In this document: positions 33,418 through 43,585 of the stretch, piece by piece
How the letters are laid out: each line of letters opens with the position of its first letter
How positions within the stretch are numbered: position 1 is the first letter of the stretch
Assembly (NCBI GenBank): GCA_963556495.2
Contig: OY747702.1
Location: 48,471,286 to 48,535,285 of the forward strand
DNA length: 64,000 bases
Reading direction: 5' to 3'
Origin: Valencia hispanica
Lineage: Eukaryota; Chordata; Actinopteri; Cyprinodontiformes; Valenciidae
Notes under the pieces: generated by a model
The model's database searches: none
The model's input: the letters and a program-made list of their open reading frames with translations, nothing else
What the model was told of the DNA's origin: nothing
Program-made: the position numbers and the translations under genes

Positions 33418-34961
33418 AGGATGGATGGATGGATGGATGGATGGATGGATGGATGGCTGGATGGATAAATGGATACATGGATGGATGGATAAACAGAAGG
33501 ATGGATGGATGGATGGATGGATGGATGGCTGGATGGATAAATGGATACATGGATGGATGGATAAACAGATGGATGGATGGATTGATTGATGGATTGATGG
33601 ATTGATTGATGGATTGATTGATGGATTGATGGATTGATTGATGGATGGATGGATGGATGGATGGATGGATGGATGGATGGATGGATAAACAGATGGATGG
33701 ATGGATGGATGGATAAACGGATGGATGGATGGATAAACAGATGGATGGATGGATGGATGGATGGATGGATGGATGGATGGATGGATGGATGGATGGATAA
33801 ACGGATGGATGGGTGGATAGATAAACAGATGGATGGATGGATAAACAGATGGATGGATGAATGGATGGATGGATGGATATACAGATGGATGGATGGATGG
33901 ATGGATGGATGGATGGATGGATGGATGGATGGATGGATGGATGGATGGATGGATGGATGGATGGATGGGTGGATGGATGGATAAACAGATGGATGGATGG
34001 ATGGATAAATGGATGGATGGATGGATGGATGGATGGATAAACAGATGGATGGATGGATGGATAGATAAACAGATGGATGGATAGATGGATGGATGGATGG
34101 ATGGATGGATGGATGGATGGATAAATGGATGGATGAATAAACAGATGGATGGATAGATGGATGGATGGATGGATGGATGGATAAATGGATGGATGAATAA
34201 ACAGATGGATGGATGGACGGATGGATAAACGGATGGATGGATGGATGGCTGGATGGATGGATAAACAGATGGATGGATGGATGGATGGATGGATAAACAG
34301 ATGGATGGATGGATGGATGGATAAACAGACGGATGGATGGATAAACAGATGGATGGATGAATGGATGGATGGATGGATGGATGGATGGATGGGTGGATGG
34401 ATAGATGGATGGATGGATGGATGGATAAACAGATGGATGGATGGATGGATGGATGGATGGATGGATGGATGGATGGATGGATGGGTGGATGGATAAACAG
34501 ATGGATGGATGGATGGATAAATGGATGGATGGATGGATGGATGGGTGGATGGATGGATAAACAGATGGATGGATGGATGGATGGATGGAGGGATAAATGG
34601 ATGGATGGATGGATGGATAAACAGATGGATGGATGGATGGATGGATAAATGGATGGATGAATAAACAGATGGATGGATGGATGGATGGATGGATGGATGG
34701 ATAAACGGATGGATGGATGGATAAACAGATGGATGGATGAATGGATGGATGGATAAATGGATGGATGAATAAACAGATGGATGGATGGATAAACAGATGG
34801 ATGGATGGATGGATGGATACATGGATGGATGGATGGATGGATGGATGGATGGATGGATGGATGGATGGATGAATGGATAGATAAACAGATGGATGGATGG
34901 ATGGATAAACAGATGGATGGATATATGGATAGATGGATGGATGGATGGATGGATGGATGGA
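33418..34961 (+). repeat. 1.54-kb GGAT tetranucleotide tract with AAACA/AAATG punctuation
   Basis: The tract is built of ATGG/GGAT units, regularly broken by ATAAACAG, ATAAATGG, ATACATGG or a TTGA-variant block (33580-33640). A 44-base phrase at 33453 recurs 73 bases later, and the phrase GGATGGATAAACAGATGGAT occurs many times, so there is higher-order organisation. Reading frames of over 500 codons (HPSI repeats) on the minus strand exist only because a 4-base repeat without stops is open in all frames. Not a gene. Confidence 0.95.
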
Positions 34962-35344
34962 ACAAAAAATTATACTATTGTCAGAAACACTGTTAAGAAA
35001 CTCAAAGCTCAAGCAAACTTTGTAGTATAAAATGGATATTTCAAAGCTTAACAACACAAATTAAATAACTACTGTTAAAAATAGCTTTGGATTGCTTAAA
35101 ACAATAACTAAATTGCTCTTTGCACACAGCTGCTTAAAATACTTCTATGCTTTATTCAATTTTACCTCTAACCTCCTAGCTCTAGGTCCCTGATTGCTGC
35201 AATACTTTCTTACCCAGTTGCTATTTTCCCACAGTTTCTTTATTTCTATGTTGATGGTATTTAATGAATAAAATAAACATTTCATAATAAAGTATTTCTA
35301 TAAACATGTCATTATTTTATTGAGTCACATCATCCTAACCCAGG
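34962..35344. other. AT-rich spacer, nothing recognised
   Basis: Unique AT-rich DNA between the tetranucleotide tract and the first copy of the GTGAGGGTGG repeat. Confidence 0.5.
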
Positions 35345-35667
35345 GGGTGAGGGTGGATTACCTATTGCTCCCATTCGTATTACTCTGTTCACATTGCATG
35401 GGTCAGTCAGTATCTAAGTTTGCATCTGAAACATGGAGGAGTTCTCTGCTCTCTGCTCTCTGACTGTGTATCTGTTTTTTCCAAGATATTCAATCTCTTG
35501 TTCTTTGAAAGATTGAGCCCAAAATGACTAATAAGCCTGGGATCTATCTAAAAATGAGTGCTAAAGTCACGTATGAGCAACACATACAGAAGACATGTGA
35601 TTTGTGAATTAAAAGGTCTAAATCACTTAGATTCGGAACGCCTAACATTAGAAACAAAGAAGCATTG
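35345..35667 (+). repeat. GTGAGGGTGG repeat, copy 1
   Basis: Starts GGGTGAGGGTGGATTACCTA, followed by ATTGCATGGGTCAGTCAGTA, GAGTTCTCTGCTCTCTG and, near its end, AATCACTTAGATTCGGAACG. The same blocks in the same order occur at 35788, 37942 and 39029. No coding frame is shared between copies. I do not recognise the family. Confidence 0.6.
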
Positions 35668-35787
35668 AAAAAAAATGGTTTAAATGTATTAAAATACAAC
35701 CTATATTGCTGTTTGAACAGTTTCTAGCTTTACTTGTTTGTTGATAGTAATAAAAAACAAATGTCAGTTTTTCAATCCAACCTGAAC

Positions 35788-36066
35788 GGTGAGGGTAGAC
35801 GACCTATAGCCCCCAACAGTATTGTTTTGTCCCCACTTCGTGGGTCAGTCATGTTACGTCGTGCCTCGCACATCCAAGATTTCTTCACTTTCTGATGAGT
35901 TATCTGTGTATTCCACAGACCCAAATTATTTACACCCCTCATATCTACCTTTCTAAAATGACAGTGCTCAAGCAAATCAACAGCACCACCAAGCAAAAAC
36001 ATAGGGTTTGTCCACTAAAAGCTCTAATTCACACAGATCCACAACCCCTGTAATGAAAGCATTGTG
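35788..36066 (+). repeat. GTGAGGGTGG repeat, copy 2
   Basis: Starts GGTGAGGGTAGACGACCTAT; GTGGGTCAGTCATGTTACG, ATCAACAGCACCACCAAGC and AGATCCACAACCCCTG follow. Its start lies 443 bases after copy 1, suggesting an old tandem arrangement. Confidence 0.6.
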
Positions 36067-36117
36067 TTGTCTCACGTAATTCACTTTGGATTTGTAAAAT
36101 CTCTGTATAGATATCTT

Positions 36118-36219
36118 TAAATAATACTATTTTCTCTTTATTGCATAGTTATATGTTTCTCTTAGTTACTTAATTTCTCTCTGGGATCAATAAAGTATTT
36201 TTTTAATTTGAATTCTATG
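36118..36219 (+). repeat. LINE 3' tail (Rex1-like)
   Basis: Ends with TTACTTAATTTCTCTCTGGG and ATCAATAAAGTATTTTTTT, the same tail as at 1-60 and 37780-37830. The next element begins directly after it. Confidence 0.5.
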
Positions 36220-37830
36220 CTGATCCCACTCTCCTCTGATCAACAGCTTTCCTGTTACACCTCGAATGTTTTATTCTTCACCTCAGCCATGGACTCTTCT
36301 AATTTCACAAGTTTGACTTCAACCAAGTCAGGAAATGCTGCTACCCCCTTTGCCTCCCACTTGTCTGTCTCCAAAAGTCAGGTGAAGAGGCAGCTGGAGA
36401 AACTGACCCGGAACAAGGCTGCAGGTCCAGATGGTGTCAGCCCCAGAGTCCTGAAGGCCTGTGCTGAGCAGCTCTGTGGGATTCTGCAGCACATCTTCAA
36501 CCTTAGCCTTACTCAGGAGAAGGTTCCAGTGTTGTGGAAGACATCCTGCCTTGTTCCAGTACCCAAAAGAACTCACCCATCAGTCATCAATGACTATAGA
36601 CCCGTTGCCCTGACATCCCACATCATGAAGGTCCTGGAGAGACTCCTGTTGGCACCCCTGATTAAGCAAACAAAAACGTATCAGGACCCGCTGCAGTTTG
36701 CTTATCACTGTGGAGTTGGAGTTGAAGATGCCATCATCCACCTACTTCAACCAACCCACTGTCATCTGGACAAAGCAGGCAGCACTGTGAGGATCATGTT
36801 CTTTGATTTCTCCAGTGCATTTAACACAATTCAGCCTGATTTGCTTTGTCAGAAACTCCTGAAGACACAGGTGGAGCCCTCAACAATCGCCTGGATCAAT
36901 GACTACCTGACCAACAGACCACAATTTGTGAGACTGAAGAATTGTGTGTCAAACCAGGTGGTCAGCAGCACAGGAGCACCACAGGGAACCATACTCTCAG
37001 CATTCCTTTTCACTCTGTACACCTCAGACTTCCAGTACAAATCAGAGACCTGTCATCTGCAGAAATACTCAGATGACTCTGCAATTGTTGGGCGTATCAG
37101 AGATGGACAAGAAGCTGAATACAGAGAGCTGGTGGACCGCTTTGTGACATGGTGTGGAAACAATCGTCTCACCTTGAACGTGAACAAAACAAAGGAGATG
37201 ATTGTAGAGTTCAGAAGAAACAGGGATAAGTCAAACACTGTTTCCATCATGGGAGAAGAAGTGGAGGTGGTTGAGGAGTATAAATACCTCGGAGTTCACC
37301 TTGACAACAGACTGGACTGGAGGCGCAACAGGGAAGCAGTCTACAAGAAGGGACAGAGCAGACAGTACTTCTTGAGGAAGCTTAGGTTCTTCTAGGTTTG
37401 CAGCAAGATGCTGCAGATCTTCTACAAGTCTGTTGTGGAGAGTGTAATCTCTTCAGCCGTCATCTGTTGGGGTAGCAGCATCAGAGCCAGGGATTTAAAA
37501 AGCCTAAACAACCTGATAAAGAAGGCTGGTTCTGTTCCTGGGACAACTGTGGAAAATCTGGAGATGATAATGCAAAGAAGGATTCTTCATAAAATCAGAA
37601 AAATTATGGACAACCCTGAGCATCCTCTTCTTGAGACTGTCATACAACAACAGAGCGTCTTCAGTCGGAGGCTTCTTCGGTTTCGCTGCAATACAGACCG
37701 CTACAGGAAATCATTCCTGCCCACACCCATCATCATCCACAACAACTCCTTAAAGAATTAATTATATGAGCTATACCAACACTTAATTTCCCTCTAGGAT
37801 CAATAAAGTATTTTTGAATTGAATTTTAAT
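36220..37830 (+). mobile_element. Rex1-like LINE, 5'-truncated, one internal stop
   Basis: The open frame from 36208 encodes an RT of the CR1/L2-Rex1 type: LTRNKAAGPDGVSPRVLKAC, NDYRPVALTSHIMKVLERL, MFFDFSSAFNTIQP, STGAPQGTILSAFLFTLYTS, a YSDDS catalytic box at about 37065, CGNNRLTLNVNKTKEM and EEYKYLGVHLDN. A single in-frame TAG at 37393-37395 interrupts it, and the frame continues 37396-37761 to the natural stop. The 3' end is AATTTCCCTCTAGGATCAAT then AAAGTATTTTTGAATTGAAT. The endonuclease part is missing by 5' truncation. The family name rests on resemblance to fish Rex1. Confidence 0.75.
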
Positions 37831-37941
37831 TGAATTGAATCTGCTCATTTCTTTAATCCTATTTTCAATGTTACCATCATTAAAATGTGTTTTGGAAACT
37901 TTTTTTCTCTTTTTAAATTTTTGTCAAACAATGCCATTTTA

Positions 37942-38191
37942 GGGGTGAGGGTGAACGACTTCTATTCTCCAACTGTACCCATGGAAACTATTCTGTTCCT
38001 GTTGCATGATTCAGTCAATATCTGCGGTAACTTCATGTCTCAAACATACAGGAGTTCTCCACTCTCTGATTGGGTATCTCTGAATTCCAGGATCTTCGAC
38101 CTCTTAGTTCAATATTTCTCATAACCCTAGTATCTTATCTAAAATAGCAGCGCTTAAGTAACTGAACAGCACCACCTAGTGCAAACGTGTA
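37942..38191 (+). repeat. GTGAGGGTGG repeat, copy 3
   Basis: Starts GGGGTGAGGGTGAACGACTT, then GTTGCATGATTCAGTCAATA, GAGTTCTCCACTCTCTGAT and AACTGAACAGCACCACCTAG. It is cut off by a SINE-like repeat at about 38197. Confidence 0.6.
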
Positions 38192-38196
38192 TTCCA

Positions 38197-38315
38197 TCCA
38201 TCCATCCATTATCCCGCCCATCCTATGCAGGGTTGCAGGGGGGGCTGATGCCCATCTCCAGCAGTCACGGGGCGAGAGGCGGGGTACACCCAGGACAGGT
38301 TGTCAGTCCAGCAAT
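38197..38315 (-). repeat. SINE-like repeat, 3' fragment
   Basis: CCATCCATCCATTATCCCGC, GGGTTGCAGGGGGGGCTGAT and GGCGGGGTACACCCAGGACA are the reverse complement of the 3' part of the 38492 element, including its GGATGG-type tail. Confidence 0.65.
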
Positions 38316-38491
38316 CATCTATTTTGCATGGTTATTATTTGCAATAAATAATAATAATTTGCAAAAGCATTCACACAATTTGAAATTTGTAACATTTTCT
38401 CATCTTCAAACCCTTGAATTTCAATCTGGTTTTTTGGAGATTTCATGTTATATTCCATCACAAAATAGCACATTATTGGGAACAGGAATGA

Positions 38492-38870
38492 AAATGGGGC
38501 ACAGTGGCACAATTGGCAGCACTGTTGCCTTGCAGCAAGACAACACAGGTTTCAATCCCGGCCTGGGTTCTTTCTGCATGGAGTTTGCATGTTCTCCCTG
38601 TGCATGCGTGGGTTCTCTCCGGGTACTCCGGCTTCCTCCCACAGTCCAAAACATGACTGTTAGGTGAATTGGTTGCTCTAAATTGCCCTTAGGTATGAGT
38701 GTGTGCGTACATGGTTGTTTGTCCTGTATGTCTCTGTGTTGCCCTGCGATGGACTGGCGACCTGTCCAGGGTGTACCCCGCCTCTCGCCCCTTGACTGCT
38801 GGAGATAGGCACCAGCCGCCCCGCAACCCTACATAGGATGGACGGGTATGGAAAATGAATGAATGAATGA
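38492..38870 (+). repeat. SINE-like element with tRNA-type head
   Basis: The head has a pol III A-box-like GTGGCACAATTGGCAGC (38504-38520) and a B-box-like GGTTTCAATCC (38548-38558), spaced as in tRNA genes. The body (TTGCATGTTCTCCCTGTGCA, CCGGGTACTCCGGCTTCCTC, GGACTGGCGACCTGTCCAGG) is shared with copies at 29238, 38197, 39345 and 50091. It ends in a GAAT tail. Being transcribed by pol III is inference from the boxes. Confidence 0.65.
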
Positions 38871-39027
<157 letters not shown>

Positions 39028-39028
39028 A

Positions 39029-39120
39029 GATGAGGGTGGACTACATCTAATTCCAGACTGCATACAGAGAGTTATTCTGTCTCCATTACATGGTTCAGTC
39101 AATACCTAACTTCAGAACTT
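39029..39120 (+). repeat. GTGAGGGTGG repeat, copy 4, partial
   Basis: GATGAGGGTGGACTACATCT, then ATTACATGGTTCAGTCAATA and CCTAACTTCAGAACTT. Only the first third of the unit is recognisable. Confidence 0.5.
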
Positions 39121-39344
39121 TAAATGTTGATAGTTTTTTATGAAATCTATACAGCAATTTTCTATACAGCGCCGACTCACAATACATAGCATTTCAAGAA
39201 GCTTTATTAAAAAAAAACAATTCATATCTAGAAATCTAAGTGCAATCTTGTCACAAGAAAAACTAAAACAATATATTCTGACTATTTTAATCTTGGAGCT
39301 AGAAAGTCAAGTGTTAACATTCCTCTAATCTATTATGGCTGCTT

Positions 39345-39550
39345 TGTTTTAATCAGGGTCAATGGGACGCTGATGCCTATCTCCAGGTATAATAGGAGAG
39401 AGGTGTTGTTGACATCACAAGGCAATACAGAAACAACAACAAAAAATGCATGCATTTTATAGAATTACTCCTAAGGGCAGTTTGTCAGTGCAAATTAACA
39501 TAACATCTATGTTTTTGGAAAGTGGGAATAACCTGGAGAGAACTTACTTG
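39345..39550 (-). repeat. SINE-like repeat, worn copy
   Basis: GACGCTGATGCCTATCTCCA, GGCAATACAGAAACAACAAC, CTCCTAAGGGCAGTTTGT and CTGGAGAGAACTTACTTGTG follow the order of the reverse complement of the element at 38492, with many substitutions. Confidence 0.5.
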
Positions 39551-40796
39551 TGCAAAGGGACACATGTTCTTTCTTTGACATAAATCTTGTGATACAATCT
39601 GCAGACTCTGCTGCAGTTGAATCAAACAGCATTGGAATATCACTAATTGTTGGACATCGTTGTATGCATGAAATTAACATTCAGTGCCAGCAGTGGTTCT
39701 TGTATGTAATTTTACAAGCATTGGTAGGTTTTTAATCTTTGCAGTGAACACCCTTCTCTTCCCTACCACAGCAGTTTATCACCATTGAAGTTCTCCGGAA
39801 AGAGATTGCATGCTATACAAGAAAATATCCCTCTGATGGAACAGGTTCTCTTCTCTTCTTGCTTCCTGGGTTGGTTTTCAAAAGATACATAAAAAACCAA
39901 CACATGCAGCCCAATGTTTTGTGTATGTCATTGAAAATATTCTGGCTGAGACTTAGAATGGATTTATGCTTGATTTGAAATTATCGTCCCTTAACTTCAG
40001 TCCAGATTTTCTCAACAGCTCGTTCTTCTGTGGCTTTGAAGGTTAAAACAGACATCTTTGACTTCATAATGCAACCCCTTTATAAAAAGAGTGTAAACAT
40101 TAAAACACAGTTAAATTAAAACCTTAATAAAAGTCAAAGAGCAAATTAAAATATTCAAATAATCCACAATAATTAATATGAATTTTGGAAAGGTCCTGTT
40201 TGTAAATGAGAGTGACTGTCACTATATTCTCGTAATGTACCGCTGGAGTTTAAAGACGTACTGTAGTGCCTTAATTTTATCACTTGGTGGTACTGTTGTA
40301 CTTTTTACTGTTCTTTCAATGCAACCAAAGGATTGTGACGAAAAATGAATAAACAATGATACAGCATTTTAACAAAGAAAACAATAAGAACAATTATTCT
40401 ATGTTGATTCAATATAAGAAATTTAATAAATAAATGTTATGTTACTAACATGTATTTGTGTTTTTCTCTGGAAAACAAGATTGAAAGAGAAATTAAGGGC
40501 AGTTTATATACCGACGAAGGGTGGAGCTAGGGAGGCAATTCCAGTTCTACAGATTCTGTATCCAAGCGTGTTATCTGAGAGTTTAGTGGAAGGAAAAAGT
40601 GTGGCAGAAAAGGGGCTCAGGCAACAGCAACAACCTTGACAATTCAGGACATAGCCTACATGACACCAATCACATGGGTTTTTTTTTCCTCCCAGCAGGA
40701 CTTGGGACCTGTCCACACTACCAAAAGTACCACTATGAAAGCAACTTGGACTTCCTATGAGTTTCACTCTCTGGATTTAATTACTCAAAGACAATC
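39551..40796. other. Intergenic, nothing recognised
   Basis: Unique AT-rich sequence without exon or transposon similarity that I can support. Confidence 0.45.
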
Positions 40797-40804
40797 GATT
40801 AGAC

Positions 40805-41028
40805 CAGGCATGCCCAATCCTGGTCCTCGAGATCTACCATCCTACAAATTTTAGATGTATCCCAGCTCCAACACACCTGAATCCAATTGTTCAATTCCCT
40901 CATCATCAGTCTGTGAGCTCTGCAGAGGCCTGGTAACGAGGCCTTCATTTGATTCAGCTGTGATGAGAAGGGATGCACCTAAAAGTTGCTGGATAGTAGA
41001 TCTCGAGGACCAGGGTTGGGCACCTCTA
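40805..41028. mobile_element. hAT-like MITE with 8-bp target duplication
   Basis: 224-bp element starting CAGGCATGCCCAATCCTGGT and ending CAGGGTTGGGCACCTCTA; the ends are inverted repeats that continue inward as CCTCGAGATCTAC and GTAGATCTCGAGG. GATTAGAC flanks it on both sides (40797-40804 and 41029-41036). An 8-bp duplication and a CAGG-GTGCCC terminus are typical of hAT elements. It has no coding capacity. Worn relatives lie at 13364 and 61246. Confidence 0.8.
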
Positions 41029-41036
41029 GATTAGAC

Positions 41037-41533
41037 CATAATCAAAAAAGGTGATTTTTTGAGATACAACTGTGTTTTTAGTCATATTCAGGTTTTCAGT
41101 GTTTCATTTAACAAGAAAACCTGTTGAATGTGCAAGCATGCACAGCATTTATGTGCTGGTTGTGAGATGTTGGGCTAAACCTGAAGTGGGTTTTGGAGCT
41201 TAACAAGGCCGCATACAATCTGAGGCGGGTTCTGCTGCAATAAATCTATCGAATGAAAATATTTTTTTCTACTTCTCCAGTGGTGGTGGCTTATCTGGTC
41301 AACCACTTCTGTCACAGCTCATTATGCTTCACCACAAGGGGGCATCATTTGTGACCAAAGTAAACTCTGTGCACTATATATGGAAGTAACAGAGTCTGAG
41401 AGGGGAAATTATAGAATGTATTAAGTGTGAATGCTAAATATGAAACAAACTGAGTATACTTGAGGCGCTGCTGTTGGTTAAATTGTCCAAATCTGCTTAT
41501 TTAACATTTTATTATTGGACACAGGAGTTTCAG
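41037..41533. other. Intergenic, nothing recognised
   Basis: Unique sequence between the MITE and an LTR-like fragment, with GCTTCACCACAAGGGGGCAT at about 41327-41346. Nothing codes. Confidence 0.4.
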
Positions 41534-41900
41534 TGTCATGATCCATATGTTGAGGCTCCAGTTTCTTCTGTTTCTTTTTGGATTATTTCATTGTTGCTTA
41601 TTTACTTAGATATTGCCATTTTAGTTATTTCTTGTTAGTTCGTTTATTCTTCTGTTTATCTCCAGTTTATCCCCAGCTGTTCATCTTCTACTCCCTCTGC
41701 CTGCTCCCTCGCTCAGCTGGCACCACTCACCTTTGATTATATCTTCTGGTTTCTTTGTCATGTCCACTTCTCCATCAATACAATTGCCTCCATGACTCCT
41801 GGTTGCCTGTTTATGCCACCCTGCCTGTTTCTTATTCTGCTACCTCCAAAACCATTTTTTAGTATTTTCCTTGCATTTCTATATTCAAGACTCTTCAAAA
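41534..41900 (+). repeat. LTR-like repeat, partial copy
   Basis: Starts TGTCATGATCCATATG and continues pyrimidine-rich (CCCCAGCTGTTCATCTTCTA, CTCCTGGTTGCCTGTTTATG). It matches in block order the reverse complement of the unit at 5331-5994. The right end is not clear. Confidence 0.4.
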
Positions 41901-42690
41901 ATACTCTGCCACTACTCGCCTGTATCTAGGTCAAATCTCTACAAACCACGAATTTGACCATTTTTGCCTTCGTGTGCAGCTAAAATGTAACTAACAACCA
42001 AAAAATATCGCGTTATCATTTACACTGTAGACCACCGACTGTAAACAAAACGCCAGAATGAAAAGAAAAGTTGTGGGGCTCGTTTAAAGATGTTTTAAAG
42101 ACGTCTCTGCAGGTCAGTGTGCGCCATCACACTTTAATTGTCTCATAAATGTTTTGTGAGCAATAAACAAATGTTCAAGAGGCTACAATTTAAGGAAGGG
42201 TGACATAACTGATTATTGCTCGATCATTTAAAAAAAACTGTTTAAAGGTTTCCCCATGACAATTTAATTGAGAGGCATTGCTGTGCATCATCCTTTAGCA
42301 AAGTCCCAGATTAAAAGCAGTTTGAGAGGACAGCAATGACTGATGGTGCGACAGGCCACTGTTTGTCTCTGTGGAGGAGGAGAGGGGGCTGCAGGAGTTT
42401 CCTTGTAACCGGAATTAGCTGTGAAGTGCGACCTTGAGGTGTGAACGGAATACGAAACAAGAAAAAGTCTCTCATACTTTGCACCTTGTTTGCAAGTGAA
42501 TCTCCTAACAAATAAGTCCGGGTTTTCGTGCGAAGCGTGGTTACGTCTTCCACAGTAAATTTTAAACATGGCTTGAATTTAATTCAAAGTGATAAAAGTT
42601 TAAACTATATACCGGAATCTACAAAAACCTATTTATGTAATGTACCTACAATGCAAATTGTTTTAACAAGGTGTTTATTGTAAAAGTTAA
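41901..42690. other. Distal upstream region of cdx4
   Basis: No repeat or exon recognised. The stretch 42280-42560 is less AT-rich than its surroundings and may contain regulatory DNA; nothing more can be read. Confidence 0.4.
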
Positions 42691-42691
42691 A

Positions 42692-42711
42692 CTGTGCGTA
42701 ATTACGCACAG
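42692..42711. promoter_or_regulatory. 20-bp perfect palindrome with TAATTA core
   Basis: CTGTGCGTAATTACGCACAG equals its own reverse complement. It lies 439 bases upstream of the cdx4 start codon. TAATTA is the core bound by Antp-class homeodomains, so a dimeric or paired homeodomain site is plausible, but binding is inference. Confidence 0.6.
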
Positions 42712-42903
42712 GCCTCCTTGTTTGCGTGTGTGGACGTGCAGGCCTTTTTTTATTGCCCGTGTTTGCAGCTGATAGGCCCTGGTGATAATTTATTCATGGA
42801 GCGGATAACCCGTGCTCGGGATAGGCCCACTGTCAGATGATGACGCGCTGCAGGAGAGACGCAAGGGACAGCCGGGCCTGCAGCACCGGTCACTCTCATT
42901 TAG

Positions 42904-42911
42904 ATGCAAAT
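42904..42911 (+). promoter_or_regulatory. Octamer (POU) motif upstream of cdx4
   Basis: A perfect ATGCAAAT octamer, the consensus of Oct/POU factors, lies 239 bases upstream of the cdx4 start codon. An 8-mer can occur by chance; position near the promoter raises its value. Confidence 0.4.
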
Positions 42912-43035
42912 CTGCGAGGATCGAAGAGCTGACTGATGTCAGGCAGGCCTCAGTGTACCTTTAGCTTCTTGTCAACTGGACGCACCATGTAAAGCTGGAG
43001 ACAACCTGCATTTCACATTGGAAACCCATTTGGAC

Positions 43036-43042
43036 TATAAAG
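43036..43042 (+). promoter_or_regulatory. cdx4: Candidate TATA box of cdx4
   Basis: TATAAAG lies 108 bases upstream of the cdx4 start codon. Transcription would then begin near 43066 and give a leader of about 85 bases. No other TATA-like element is as well placed. Confidence 0.45.
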
Positions 43043-43079
43043 AGCGCAGGGATCAACATTAACAGTTGGCAGGGTCAAA

Positions 43080-43091
43080 ATGTCGCCGTGA
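43080..43091 (+). promoter_or_regulatory. cdx4: Three-codon upstream ORF before cdx4
   Basis: ATG TCG CCG TGA lies 59 bases before the cdx4 start codon, in a different frame. If the transcript begins near 43066, this would be the first AUG and could reduce translation of cdx4. Confidence 0.35.
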
Positions 43092-43149
43092 GATTGGCCG
43101 CATTGACCCTCTGCTGCTGAAAAAACTTCTCCAACATTTTCTACAAAAT

Positions 43150-43585
43150 ATGTACGTGGGATACATACTGGATAAAGAAAGCGGGATGTATCATCAAGGG
43201 CCAGTGAGAAGATCGAGCATCAATCTTCCTCCACAGAACTTCGTTTCGTCTCCACAGTACTCTGACTTTACTGGATACCATCATGTGCCAAACATGGATA
43301 CACACGCACAATCCGGGCCCAGTTGGGGACCCTCATATGGCGCTCCGAGAGAGGACTGGGGTGCATATAGTCTTGGACCCCCTAACAATCTTCCTCCCCC
43401 CATGAACAACTCATCTCCTGGACAAGTTCCTTACTGTTCGTCCGAGTACAGTCACATGCACCCTCCCGGATCTGCGGTGCTGCAGCCGCCGCCGGACAAC
43501 GTTACTGTTGCACAGCTTTCTCCAGAGAGAGAAAGGCGCAATTCATACCAGTGGATGAGCAAAACGGCACAATCATCTTCTACAG
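43150..43585 (+). CDS. cdx4: cdx4 exon 1
   Basis: Holds the start codon, the transactivation region rich in Pro, Ser and Tyr, and the YQWMSK hexapeptide. It ends one base into a Gly codon before donor GTGAGA at 43586. Confidence 0.93.

Noticed and set aside
33314..35057. Minus-strand open frames of 502-553 codons (HPSI/HPSV repeats) and plus-strand frames (MDGW repeats)
   Set aside because: A 4-base repeat without stop codons is open in three frames at once; the predicted proteins are translations of the tetranucleotide tract.
38504..38558. Possible tRNA gene suggested by A- and B-box-like words
   Set aside because: No cloverleaf can be drawn, and the sequence continues into a dispersed repeat; it is better explained as a SINE-type head.
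43066..43149. In-frame extension of cdx4 upstream of the annotated Met
   Set aside because: It has no ATG, and the protein from 43150 starts with the conserved Cdx N-terminus MYVGY.
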